DNA of 64,000 nt, taken from positions 9,792,154 through 9,856,153 of the forward strand of contig JAQFVV010012395.1 in the NCBI GenBank assembly GCA_028023455.1, given 5' to 3'. A model generated the notes under the pieces. The model was not told where the DNA came from. It did not search any database and worked only from the letters and a program-made list of their open reading frames with translations. The position numbers and the translations under genes are program-made. How positions within the stretch are numbered: the first letter of the stretch is position 1; every line of letters begins with the position of its first letter. Shown here one piece after another: positions 12,225 to 23,651 of the stretch. This DNA is from Epiperipatus broadwayi. Taxonomy: Eukaryota > Onychophora > Udeonychophora > Euonychophora > Peripatidae.

Positions 12225-12475
12225 TGACGTAATGATTTTATGTCATAAGTGTAACTTTTCTGTTAAAAATTAAAATTAGAATGCAACTAAGAAATGCAAA
12301 TATTAACCGCTAAACGTCGGGACGAAAAATGATGGCAAGAAAGAACGGGCTTACGTCAATAGGATATGCCTACGCGTGACGTCATGCGACTGCACGGATG
12401 TAAGCCTTCTATATGATTCTTCCTAGCATTTGCTAGCTATACCTCGGAGAAGTACTAAATTATTTTTTTACGTAA
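12225..12475 (+). promoter_or_regulatory. Candidate promoter with four bZIP/CRE-type sites
   Basis: Four palindromic or near-palindromic 8-mers of the bZIP class lie within 250 bp: TGACGTAA (12225-12232), TTACGTCA (12351-12358), the full CRE TGACGTCA (12377-12384), and TTACGTAA (12468-12475, a PAR/C-EBP-type palindrome). The stretch around 12310-12450 is visibly richer in CpG than its surroundings. It ends about 25 bp before an ATG exon with a good splice donor. CREB/ATF and C/EBP family proteins bind such sites. No TATA box is clear, and orientation is inferred from the following exon. Confidence 0.45.
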
Positions 12476-12500
12476 TACATTGCTCTTCTTAACGGAATTT

Positions 12501-12518
12501 ATGGATAACAATAAGGCG
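12501..12518 (+). CDS. Candidate first coding exon (partial gene)
   Basis: The sequence ATG GAT AAC AAT AAG GCG is followed immediately by GTGAGT, a strong 5' splice donor, giving a possible six-residue start MDNNKA. Upstream, no in-frame ATG intervenes for some distance, and the bZIP-site cluster lies directly before it. Short first coding exons followed by very long introns are common in large animal genomes. The next exon was not found in this window, so the product is unknown. The call rests only on the combination of promoter-like composition, ATG and donor. Confidence 0.3.
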
Positions 12519-15014
12519 GTGAGTAAAATACTTACTTAGTTAAAATATTATTTTTATCCATGAATGGTAACTCTTTTATAAGGATGGCTTTTATAAACTG
12601 ATAATAGTATTTGAGTGAATAGTAAGAGATTTGGAAGTCTGCGGCTCATATTTCTTACTGAACTAATATTCACGGTCACGATGACAAATTTTTCCACCTT
12701 TTTAAATCTAATGATTAATTAACCACGCACAACTTAAGGCTCACAATTAAGTTATGCTTTAATCTTGCAGGCGCAAATAATTTTACTTGCGGGAAATTAT
12801 TCTAGATCCAAATATCATTATATTTTAGACATTTTTTCTATATTATTATGCATAATCTTTATAACCATTTGCACAATAACAATTATACTTTGCATTACAA
12901 ACAACCTGTTTATCTTCTAATATTCGGTTCGAAATTATTGCATAAATGCATCTAAATAATATTGAACTCACATGCATTCAAAATATGGCATGCGAATAAT
13001 AAATGCCATTTGTGGGGGCGTGTTACTAAGAATATTTATCTTGGAAAAATGATTTTCCTCTCATCTTTTTCCGATGACCCTTCTTATCCCTGCCCTCCTC
13101 TCTAGAGAAACAATAGTATCCTTCAAAGGCGTAATTACCATTTTTGAGTTACAGACCACTTGCGTATCAATATATAATGCGTAGCCCTAAAGTTCTGAAG
13201 TAAAGACTATGCAAAATAGACAAATACAGTAGTAAAATAAGCTTAATATGTGACTAGAGAGTACTTTTATCTCTACCCTGCAGAGCTGTATTTTACAATT
13301 GAGAATCTTATGGACAATATTGTATGAGGGCTTTAGATATGACAGCATATTAAGTAAAAATAAAGGCCTATAGATTTTCATTCCTCAGTTTATGTTGATT
13401 CAAATATATATGATAATCTGATATATGGGTGATTTATATACATATAGCTATTATAAAATTCATTCTTGTCTGCATACTGATCTTGATTATGTATAAATAT
13501 ATTTCTATATATGTGTGTATGCATATATTAAAGAGGTTGATGAATTAGGATTTAAATTCTTATAATTTTATACTGTATTAGAATATTTCTAAACAAGCAT
13601 ATATATATATATTATTGGTCATTTCTTAGCCAACTTGCTCACTGCCCATTAGTCTAAAATTTCTAAATATAAGCATAGATTTTCAGGTCATTTATTCTCA
13701 ACCTAATAAGTCTTTCAGTTATTTATTAATTTATTTATTTGTAGCTAGAAAGTAAAAGCAGTCAGAAGTTCGTTATTTTAGTAGTATTTTGTAGATAGAT
13801 ATTTTATACTACAATAAGATGTATAAAGCCGAACTAGCTTTTATAACATTTAATGCAAACTTACTTTCAATCTATATCCATAAATATTGGTTGGTACAAA
13901 TTAAGCATTAAATGTCTATATATGTGATAAAAACACGTATTTTAAATAAATAGAGTAGTAAATAAGATAATCCTATTTCTGGCAATACTCTTCCAATTTA
14001 TGACTATCTGGTAAACAATGAGCGAATACCTTTCTTCGCATTAATAATAGGCTTATAATAGGTCAATTACTAAACGTATTGGGTGATGTTTATTCATAGG
14101 TTGAGGGAGAATGATTTGCTCCCCTTAATTAACAAAATTTGAATAAGTATAGAGAAAAGTATATACAGTATATCCAGGGCTTGCTATGTTATTACGTAAA
14201 AAAAAAACTTCCTGTGTCAGTTTTACACAAATTAATTGATCGATTACTAACTTTTGCAATTCAAAATAAATTTAGCGAATTTATTTTTACTGTTCTATGA
14301 AATACTAGTAACCGATGGTGGCATTTTTTCGATGGGAGGGGGAAGTAATATAATTAATTTAACATCAACATGCTTTTATTTTTGATAAACATTTAGATCT
14401 TAAGATTGTTTAGTTGTTGTTATTGTTGTTAATCATTTCCTATATAGTTTTGTAATGAATATTAAATTTATTTTAATATTTCTATTATAGTTTAGATTTT
14501 GAGTTATAAAACTTACATTAAATACATATATATTTCAGTACATTTATATTTAATATTCAGATCATTACATTATAGCAATGTGAACTCCAAAAGCTATAAT
14601 TATTGCTGATTAGAAAATAGCAAATCATTTTCTGATTCAGTAGATCATTCATCATGTAACACCCACGTAAAACTTAATGCCCATAGCAGTTTGTTCAATT
14701 GCTAAATTAAAATATTCAAAAGTTAAAATGTTCTAGATGGATTACAAGATGAAGAAAGTTTTTAAAAGAATCTGTATAATCCATTAAATGACCTTCATCT
14801 ACTCTATCACCTAAGTGTTCAGATGTTATAGGAGAATTGGTTTGAATACAAGTTGATGAATCTATGTTTCTAATGCTGCTGACTTGTTAAAATACATCCT
14901 ACATCTAGAGTTAATAAAGAAGCTATTGATGGTGAAATTATATGGTGTAAACAATTACCAGTATGGGATATACATTTTTAAAATATTTGACAACTTCATA
15001 AAGTCAAAATTATA
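12519..15014. other. Unannotated sequence, possibly intron
   Basis: If the exon at 12501 is real, this begins its first intron. No ORF, RNA gene or clear transposon is seen. Short (TA)n runs occur at about 13600, and a G-rich block GGGAGGGGGAAG at about 14335. Confidence 0.4.
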
Positions 15015-15670
15015 TTAGGATGATGTGTTCTCTAATAATACTGATTCAATGGTCCAAAAAAGCAGTCTTCTTGGCCATACTCTTAAAATTAATTCTAAAA
15101 TCCAATAGTTTGATTTACAAAATAAATGATCACTTAATTGTATAAAACTCTGGACATTGAAGTTGTTTTTCAAGAAAATTTGCAAAAAAAAATTAGATCC
15201 ACATATATTCATTTTGCACATTAGATGAAGTAAATTATTATTGTTTCTAAAAATATAAAATAATTGAATAATTAGTTGATCAAAGTCCCTATTCTCAATC
15301 ATATAGGTCACTGCTTCCAAATTGAATTCAGCTTCAGTCACATATTTTAAGAATGACTAGTTATTTTCAACAAATTCAATGATCTCAATCTTCAGATCCA
15401 AGATTTGACATGATTTATGTTTAAAGCATGTGAAAAGAGGATTTTATATTTAAAAAAACATTTGGATTATGAAAATATGGCAGTTTTCCCAACTTTTTGA
15501 ACAAAATCAAGTTGGTGTAATTGATAGTGTTATAAAAATAATTCATGCCACTTGAATAATTTTTGAAATATTTGTGAGAAAATGATAGTTCCAAAAAATC
15601 CTCTATATTAACATTTTTTACAAAATAAAAATTTCTTCTATTAAAGCAATATTCAAAAACCACCATTTTC
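15015..15670 (-). pseudogene. Decayed coding region, unknown family
   Basis: Two successive minus-strand frames follow each other in a plausible order. An 81-codon frame (15421-15666) has a fairly even, hydrophobic-patterned composition. A 108-codon frame (15015-15341) starts around VTEAEFNLEAVTYMIENRDF and contains LLHLMCKMNICGSNFF. Between them another frame reads KIEIIEFVENN before a stop, so the pieces look like one protein broken by at least one stop and one frameshift. Translations remain protein-like just beyond 15015. The composition (Leu, Ile, Asn, Phe, regular helices) suggests an all-helical repeat protein, but no family is recognised with confidence. It could be a processed pseudogene or a chance run in AT-rich DNA. 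Confidence 0.4.
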
Positions 15671-15936
15671 TTTAAAACTTATTATTTCTGGAGTCATTCA
15701 TATGTGAAAGTTTACCAAATCATGTCTTTGAACGTTTCAACCATTGTTATTACTTTTTCAAGATAATAAGAACATAATTCTAGTACTATACATTATTTAA
15801 AATTGGAAAATAATAGAAATTTGAGTTATATATGTAGGTATTGAAATAATATATATGTATGTCTGTTTTAAAATTTTGTTTTCATTATTTTTATTTTACA
15901 TATGATAATATATATATATATATATAAGTGATAAGA
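15671..15936. other. AT-rich spacer with (TA)n
   Basis: No gene signal is seen. A (TA)n run lies at about 15908-15926, just before the hairpin element. Confidence 0.5.
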
Positions 15937-16215
15937 TAATATCTATGTAAATAGAGGTCACTTTTAACCCTAGATGTTGCCAAGAAATTATCAATTACTA
16001 CTAACTGACAATTCCTGAGGCTAATCATTCACCTATAACAGCTTTTTGTTTGAATTTTTTGTTGAAATAAAAGTGGTCCCAAAATTCAAATAAAAGAGCT
16101 ATTATAGATAAATGAGAAAATGTGTTTAGCCTCAGGAATTGTCAGTTAATGGTAACTGATAATTTCTTGGCAATATCTAAGGTTAAAGATTATCTCTCTA
16201 TTTACATGGACATTA
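15937..16215. repeat. Hairpin MITE-like element 1
   Basis: Left arm about 15937-16062 and right arm about 16081-16215 are reverse complements. Outer parts read ATGTAAATAGAGG and its complement; inner parts read GACAATTCCTGAGGCTAA / TTAGCCTCAGGAATTGTC. The spacer is under 20 bp. A related half-copy is at 25965-26098. No coding capacity is present. Confidence 0.75.
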
Positions 16216-16230
16216 CTTAATTTATTATAT

Positions 16231-16625
16231 TTCACTAAATATCAGCCTTTTACAGCTACTGTACATGCGCTTTAATGAGTGTTAAATAATAAATGAATAC
16301 TTTTCAGTGCCCATACAAGATATAGCATTTAAAAAAGAATAAATGAATCCACTTATCCTTTCCGAACCCAAATGTTTATATATGGGCAAATCTTAAGTGC
16401 TGGCAAAGAAAGCGTGAAGGTAGATCATTCACTTTAAATTATGGTTCGCGTTGTCTGACTGAGATTTGCCCATATATAAACATTTGGGTTCGGAAAGGAT
16501 AAGTGGATTCATTTTATTCTTTCTTGAATGCTATATCTTGTATGGGCACTGAAAAGTATACATTTATTATTTAACACTCATTAAAGTGCATGTACAGTAG
16601 CTGTAAAAGGCTGATATTTAGTGAA
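16231..16625. repeat. Hairpin MITE-like element 2
   Basis: Arms 16231-16393 and 16462-16625 are about 163 bp each, nearly perfect reverse complements, with termini TTCACTAAATATCAGCC / GGCTGATATTTAGTGAA. The inner ends carry TTTGGGTTCGGAAAGGATAA. The loop of 68 bp (16394-16461) is unrelated sequence. The arms differ by only a few substitutions and a small indel, so this is younger than element 1, or maintained. It lies 15 bp from element 1. Confidence 0.85.
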
Positions 16626-16697
16626 TTACAATTATAAACCTCGTGCTATATAAATAGATACTTGTTTAATTTATTATAATAACAATCTATGAAAATA

Positions 16698-16748
16698 TTG
16701 GTACTTTGATATTATTCCTGCTATGACATATTACTCCAATGATATTTG
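16698..16748. repeat. Fragment of TIR element 3
   Basis: TGCTATGACATATTACTCCA matches the inverted right end of the element at 17488-17703. This is a single terminal fragment, apparently without its other half. Confidence 0.5.
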
Positions 16749-17241
16749 CATCCAGTAATATTTATTATCAATAAAGCAAGTCATATATAATCTGACATTG
16801 CTTTTATAAGCTTGTATTTCCAAGAATCCTGTCATGACTAATCCATATCAAATGAACTGATTCTATCCTTTCCATTTTGGAAGATATTAAATGGCTGTCT
16901 GCTTTATTTTTGCCCCACAATATAATACATTTCTGGCATCATTTGTAAGTAGTACAGTTTTACATTGAAAAATACCTTTATAACTAAAACTGTATGTATA
17001 TATATTTTTGGTTTTTTCTTTTTTTGGTTTGCTAAAACTTTATAGATTTTTTTTAAAAAAAAAAAAAAAATTTAAAATAGGTTAAACTTACAGTTTGCTG
17101 TTTTTAGATAAAGCTAAAACTTTATCCTATACATTTTCTTTTTTAGATTAAAAAAAACATAAAGCTAAAAAATGTTATGTTTCAGTTTATTATTTAAAAA
17201 GCATTTCAAGATTTTTTTCATATCATTGAAAATAAGATGTC

Positions 17242-17510
17242 TTTTTTAGATTTGAAGTTTGGTATTATACATGCTATGTGGTTATGATGGCACAATATGC
17301 CATATTATGCCATGGAGGGAAGAATGTTTCACAAAGTGCTCTAGTATCCTGGGTGGGATGAGGGTATTTTTGATGGCCGAAAGTACCATAATAAAAACTC
17401 ACAACTACTTGTTTTTATTTATTATCATAAATGTGTTTTCTCCTTTTTCTATAATGAATATATCTCTCCATTTTTTTTAGATTTGAAGTTTGGTATTATA
17501 TATGATATGA
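17242..17510. repeat. 38-bp direct repeat bracketing 193 bp
   Basis: 17242-17279 and 17473-17510 share TTTTTTAGATTTGAAGTTTG followed by GTATTATA. The second copy is the left end of the TIR element at 17488. The intervening sequence, with an overlapping 73-codon plus-strand ORF, has no recognisable similarity. This could be a nested insertion that duplicated or separated the element end. Confidence 0.55.
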
Positions 17511-17703
17511 CATTATTTTGGTGATGTATTACTCTAACTTTGCAATGTGTTTAAAATAATGCTTACACAGGATTTGTGGACAAATTTTATCAATTAAATT
17601 TGTCTGTACATCTCTTGGAGGCATTATTTTAAACATAGCACAAATTTAGAATAATACATCACTGGAGTAATATGTCATAGCATGAATAATGCTAAAGTAT
17701 TGA
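17488..17703. repeat. Short TIR (MITE-like) element 3
   Basis: The left end (ATATGACATTATTTTGGTGATGTATTACTC and on) and right end (about 17625-17703) are reverse complements over about 80-90 bp, including TTTAAAATAATGC / GCATTATTTTAAA. It has no coding capacity. Related ends lie at 16698-16748 and 17242-17279. Confidence 0.65.
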
Positions 17704-19264
17704 AATATTTAATTATATATATATATTAATGATAATAAAATATTGTATAGTTTTTATTTAATTTTAAATGACCTTGAATGTTTTCACCTAACTATATTTG
17801 ATTTGCTCAATTTTATTTTATAATCAAACATAAAAAGGGAGAAAATGAAATTAAGATGCTGACATAATTTCTTTTAATTATGATAAATAACTAATATTAT
17901 TTTTATAGCTGAATTATACTATAGTTCTTATTTTATAAAAGACCTCTATTTACTTTTTAAAAAAATAGAAAAAAAAATACATAAACTTGTTTTTTCAGAT
18001 AGATTATTTATTGAATAATGGATCGTAATATTCTCCAATTATGACTTTTCAATCCTCAGACAAAATTAATGTTACCCACAAAAAAAGAAATAACAATTCA
18101 AATTGAAATCTTATCTGGAAAATTCCTTCTTTTTTAATGAATGAAACAAAACTATGAATGAAAGTTAATCATTTTGAACTTTCCTATAGGATTTACCAAT
18201 AATAATATTTGTAGCACTGGAATTGCTGGGAAATATTTCCATGGCTGACATACGTGAAACAGTTGATTTCATTTATTTTTGTGTCATTATTCCCATTTTT
18301 ATATAGTGAACAAATATATAGGTAATAATAATATAACAAACAGCCAGTTGTAAATGAGCATGGCCCATCCCTCACCTCACCCTCCAAAACAAAACTAATC
18401 TAGAAATTAGTCTTGTGATGTCTATACAAACCAATCTGAAACACAAATACATCTATATGTGGAATATGCTGATCCATTTTTCTGTTTACATGATATTTTA
18501 CATGCTGTCTTTTAACTTCTTCAGCAAAAAAAAAAATTTTCTTTTTGAAATAATTGTAGTTCTCAAATATATTCTGCTATCTGCCATATCTTTCCAATTT
18601 AAACAATTGACATTACACTTCTTTAGAATATCTTTGATATAATCCTTATCTCATAAATGGACTCTGCCTCTCTCACAAAGATCATGCTCAAAGGCTTCCA
18701 TTATTCATTCATTTTATATATCCAATCTGATGGGTATGTGATTTTTCAATAGTGATGTCAATATTAACATATCCAGCAAATTAAGTAACATATTGTTTTG
18801 ATTGTTTTGCCATGTATTTACAAAATTTTAGAGTATTCTAAAATGAAAATTATCTAATGCATTTATTTTGCACTGACAGGATGTCCATGTTTCATTTCCA
18901 TGCAATAAATTAGATAAAATAACAGCTTGATATAGAGCTAACTTAATTGCAGTAATTATTTTTCCGTATTTTGTTTAAAAACAAAGTAACACATTGGATT
19001 CTATGATTATACTTTAGTATGTGCGTCCTTTTTTTTTATTTATAAAGCTACCAAGTTATACATTCTCAAGTTAATAGTCATTTAAGCTAAAAGTTATTAA
19101 GGATTTTACTTTAGTCACTGTTTGATAAAGGACATGTTTTTGAACATTATTCAATAATCCAAAATCTATATGTTGCATTCAAAACATCATTTGAATGAGG
19201 AAAAATAGTACAATCATTATATACTGTAAATCAAAACAAGCAAAATTCTCTATACATATTGCCA
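17704..19264. other. Unannotated AT-rich sequence
   Basis: Only 64-75-codon low-complexity ORFs (18193-18387 minus, 18415-18642 plus) without motifs. No repeat or RNA signal is recognised. Confidence 0.45.
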
Positions 19265-19425
19265 CTCAGTGTAAGTAGGCACTAGATGGGGATTTTATGC
19301 ACAAGCCTTCTGGCATCCGTTGATTACTCTGGCTTGCACTCAATGGCAATACATGTAGAGAGTTTTGCCTGTTTTAATAACAGTTAAGAGCAAGCATAAG
19401 AAATAGTGATCATATGATGTTATAC
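19265..19425. repeat. Fold-back repeat FB-B, copy 2
   Basis: It shares GGGATTTTATGCACAA and then the CACTCAATGGCAAT... / GAGAGTTTTG tail with copy 1 (310-575) and with the palindrome at 59536-59671. Only one arm is evident. Confidence 0.6.
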
Positions 19426-19812
19426 TGTAAATCCAGAATCCAAGAAATGCAAACATCAAATCTGTTTTTTATCATAATCCCTAATGATTATGCTGCCTAT
19501 AAACAATTACAAATGCCACTGCCATAACAAATGAAAACAATATTGAAGCAAGTACACATTCTTATTAACACCAGTTTTTATTTGAAATATCTCACGTTTT
19601 CTACCTAAAGTAATAACACTATAATATGAATAAATTTTCATCAACAACCAACTAATTTCAAGTAATGCTATAGAACTGTTCTATTAATTTAAGCAAATGT
19701 CTTGAACAAATCAATAAAAGCAATATATAGATCATTCCTTTGTTTTCAATATTTTTTTGGCATTTGTCAGTCAATAAAAACAATGTTTACAGTTCTTCTT
19801 GATTTTCTAAAA

Positions 19813-19820
19813 CTATACTG
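19813..19820. other. Target-site duplication, left
   Basis: CTATACTG directly abuts the hAT element and is repeated exactly at 20189-20196. Eight base pairs is the length made by hAT transposases. Confidence 0.9.
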
Positions 19821-20188
19821 CAGGGGTCCCCAACCTTTTTGCACTTAAGAGCACATTCTATAATACCGGCCAGGTGGTGGGCACCATTTATTTTTTCAAT
19901 GTAAATTTACAGCTGGATATTGTTAATAATGCACATAATGTACAAAAAAATATTTATTTCCAAAATAAAATTTTAACATATAATTAACGTTTATATTTTT
20001 ACACTGTAAAAGTATAGTATGCCCTACAATTTGATTACAATATAATACAATAATTTATAAGTAATTCTAAAAATTAAATTTATTTGTATCAGATAAATAA
20101 TTTTTTATCGTGTTCGGATAGCGGTGGGAACACGTAAAATGGTCTGCGGGCATCATGGTGCCTGCAGGCATAGGGTTGGGGACCCCTG
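19821..20188. mobile_element. hAT MITE, Charlie-like termini
   Basis: This 368-bp element has terminal inverted repeats CAGGGGTCCCCAACC / GGTTGGGGACCCCTG and a perfect 8-bp duplication on both sides. Subterminal sequence includes GGCCAGGTGGTGGGCACC on the left and CCTGCAGGC on the right. The middle is AT-rich with no transposase, so it is a non-autonomous derivative needing a hAT transposase in trans. It is inserted in, and therefore younger than, the RTE fragment around it. Confidence 0.92.
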
Positions 20189-20196
20189 CTATACTG
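20189..20196. other. Target-site duplication, right
   Basis: CTATACTG, identical to 19813-19820. Confidence 0.9.
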
Positions 20197-20590
20197 AGTG
20201 TCTAATAACCTCTCATCTACAACTGGAAGCAATCTACTCAATAAATTTTTGAAAAGATCTTTATTGTAGTGGGTAACAATGATATTCCACAATAATTACT
20301 GCAATTTTCTTTTTTCTTTTTCTTTTTAAAAATTATAACAATGAAAACATCCTTATGATCACATGGCAAGACTTCATGGATCCAGATATTTCTAAACAAA
20401 TTCCAATATTTTTGGAGATAATATATCACCACTGTATTTTAAAACTTCTCCATGTATTTCATTGGCACCTACTACTTTTCTATTTTTAGGATTACAAAGA
20501 GCTACTTTGGTTTCACTAAGGTGGATATCTTTGTCTAAATCTAAATTAGATAAAATGGATATATCACTAAAAGTTGTCATCTCAATTTTT

Positions 20591-22656
20591 ATATCATTCT
20601 TCTTCTTTCAACTATCCAAAATATCATTGTCATTGTATAAGAAAGTATCATTGCTGAATTTGATAGGATTATGATATCATTTTTCAAATCCATATGTTGC
20701 TTTCACTCAAAAAAGATCTAGAATGAACATGATCAGTGAATGTTTTAACTTTTTGTAGTTTAAATCCACTGATCTTTTTAAGCTTTCTTATCTGTCATAA
20801 ACTTTTGCCTTTATATTTATTACATTTAATTAATCTATTATTCTACCAAGTAGGAAATATCCATATTTCCTTTTAATTAAATCATTAATATCATAAAATC
20901 AGGTATTTTTTGCAAGAATCAGACTATCTGTGTTTTTTTTCTTTTGCAATCTGATTTGTCAGATGTAAATATATTTTCAGTGAATCAAATCTAAATATAC
21001 TGGAATGCTTTATAAAGCTTTTAAAAGGGTTTTGCCTCAGAGATTACATGTTAGCCCTTGAAGGGCTACATACTGAATCCTGGACATTGATTAATTTTAC
21101 AGGACTGGATTTTCCATACACTTTAACTGAAATATCCAACTTTCCAATGGATTAGAGACCCCTAGCTCCACAGTTTCAAGACAATCAGGTTTTCTACAAT
21201 TTTTTTGTATCTAAAGTTCTAATAAATATATTTTTGGAAAAAAATAATGAGTTCATTGTCAGAAAAACAATCCCGATTCTTCTTTTTAATAAACCCAATA
21301 ATAATTTATTTGTATTTATAACACACCCCTTAAGAGAATTCTATGTTTCAGTAATATGACAGTCCTGAAGATCCAAATTAGCAGTTGTATTGTTTAATAG
21401 TAGTTGAAAATGTGTATAGCACACACACATATACTTACTATATACTATCTATCTACATATTGTGAATTATTTTTTTATATAACTGAAGGTGTGGATATAG
21501 TAGTCACACATATAGATGCAGCATGATAGCATATAATCACTGAGTAAATAGCGGGGGGGGGGGGTTTCCTTGCTGATATTATCTGTTATATTGGTTTAAG
21601 CCTTTTATCTCCAACATCATGAGGCTGAGAATAAATCATTTTTTTATTACTGAGTCAATTATTATTTTAATTCTTTCCCGATGCTATTTAAAGATTTTTG
21701 ATCTATCAGCATCTAATAGTAATGATGAACAAAACTTTTTAATACTTGACTACATGGAATCATAAAACCTGTTTTTCGATAGATTTACAGAATATCATTA
21801 TTTCAATTCTTGAATTTTATACTATCTCTAGCATTTGAACTGAAAAACAGATCACAGTGTGTGTGACCATGGGAGTTTTTAAAATAAGCAATTCTATATT
21901 ATTTATATATTAGAATTCAAAAAATTATTTTTAAAAAACATTTATTTTCCATATTTAAATTATTCTGTAACTAACTGTTGAGGGTGTTCGCTTCATTACC
22001 TGTCCTAATTATTTATTACCTGCATTGATTATTAACCCTTGATTGCTTTACAATCATTGCAATTACTGAAGGTATTGAGGTAGAAAATACTTTTTTACTG
22101 CAAAGTGTTAATAATTTTGTTAAATATATTATATGTAAAAAATACATTTTTGTACTCAAGCAATTTTTAATTGTATATGGTAGATAAAAAAAAATGTAGA
22201 GTTTAAAAGAATTATTTGAGTATGCTTTTACTATTAATTTAGAATGCATTTTGCCAATTAATATACTTACCATATATTTAGCAAATATATACTCATTTGT
22301 CTACAGACATAGTTTTAAACTTTATGACATGTGTACATTAAAAACATTATATTTTAAATGTATTAATGTATTTAAAAGCTTCATCTTTCAGATTTTATTA
22401 GGATTCTACATGTAAAGTATCAAACATAATTTAGTTGTATTACATACATCAATTTTAATTAGTCCATAAATAAATTATAAAAAAGTAATAATTTTTAAGG
22501 CATCTGACTTGGGAATTATATTAATTTATTCAGACTTGATTGTTCTGTGTGTATATATATATAATTAAACCCTATATTAGGTCCTAAACTGCACTTTGTA
22601 ATTACATAAGCTATTGAATGTGTGAAAATAATGACCGATTTCTCTTATATATATAT
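20591..22656. other. Unannotated AT-rich sequence
   Basis: No coding or RNA signal is seen. It contains a homopolymer of about 13 G at about 21553-21565, conspicuous in this AT-rich DNA, and short (TA)n runs at about 22553 and 22648. Confidence 0.45.
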
Positions 22657-23152
22657 AAAGTAGTTTTGGGGTTAAAACGTGTGTTATTTTTGGTTACTTC
22701 CCAATGTTTCAATGAAATAGCTTCCACCATTGTCAAGGTTAACTTTTGAAAAAAAATTAAGTCTCAAATAATAACGAGATTGAGTATGAGATAAAGAATG
22801 AGATTGAGTGTGAAGTGGTTGAGTATTCAGAATATGTGAATTAACAAAATGTTTATTTTCTTCAGTTTCACCAGTAATTGTTTTCAAGCACAGTGTATTT
22901 CAGTCTTATGGAGACCACTTATCTCTTTCTTCTGATATAAACTTGAAAACAGTTAATGGTGAAACTGAAGAAAATAAACATTTTGTTAATTCACATATTC
23001 TAAATGCTCAACTACTTCACACTCAATCTCAGTACTATTTGAGATCTAATGTTTTTACTTTGAAAAGTTAACCTTGACAATGGCGGATGCTATTTCATCA
23101 AAATGTTGAAAGTAAGCAAAAATACTACATGGTTTAACCAAACAACTACTTT
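22657..23152. repeat. Fold-back/TIR element, ~500 bp
   Basis: Arms 22657-22889 and 22942-23152 are reverse complements. Outer termini read AAAGTAGTT / AACTACTTT with TATA on both flanks. The arms share CCATTGTCAAGGTTAACTTT and TTATTTTCTTCAGTTTCACC in inverted form. The loop is about 52 bp. Identity between arms is high but broken by several indels; the left arm has an extra block of about 20 bp around 22780. A 67-codon minus-strand ORF (22684-22887) inside the left arm is probably not real. Confidence 0.8.
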
Positions 23153-23651
23153 ATATCATATAACCATGAAAACATTATATATATATATTGATAGAGAGGG
23201 ATCCTGGACACGTTTTCATTTGTCAGGAAATATAGGGGTCTAAATAATATTATCACCAAAAAAAAGACCAACTCATCATATAAATATTATTATTGCATAC
23301 TAAATATGTTAACAATCAAATACACCTATATTATGCCAAATATTTTTCCTGTAAATTACAAACACTTATTATAATGAATGAAGAAACAATTTTGGTCCAC
23401 ATTATATATATAATTCAGAAATACATGTCTACAGAGTTATAATAAAAATGATATATCCACACCCAAAAAGAACTGTTTCTGACAATTTAAAGCTAAACTT
23501 GCAAATAGATAGTTTATGTTAAAAAGAAAAAAAATACATATGTTGACAATAAATGCTAACATGACTAAGAAATTAGAACCATCCATGGGGATTTAAAAAT
23601 GTCACTGCTAATGAAATTGACTATTTAGTATGATTTGTTTACTTCTACAAA
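23153..23651. other. Unannotated AT-rich sequence
   Basis: No recognisable feature apart from short (TA)n runs. Confidence 0.5.

Larger units (their letters stand above)
19690..20590 (-). pseudogene. RTE-type LINE fragment, interrupted by a hAT element
   Basis: Minus-strand translation in several frames gives pieces of an RTE-clade polyprotein between the endonuclease and the reverse transcriptase palm. At 20392-20580 it reads NRKVVGANEIHGEVLKYSGD, the region where the family has KAxGxDEIPxExLK. At 20238-20432 it reads NCSNYCGISLLPTTIKIFSK, where the family has NYRGISLL. Then NRLLPVVDERL-like residues and LDTQY follow at about 20190-20240. The frame continues on the far side of the hAT insertion with FRKSRRTVNIVF and NDLYIAFIDLFKTFA (family DLxxAFxDLxKAFD) down to about 19690. 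Several stops and frameshifts make it dead. The 3' half of the reverse transcriptase is absent. Confidence 0.75.
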
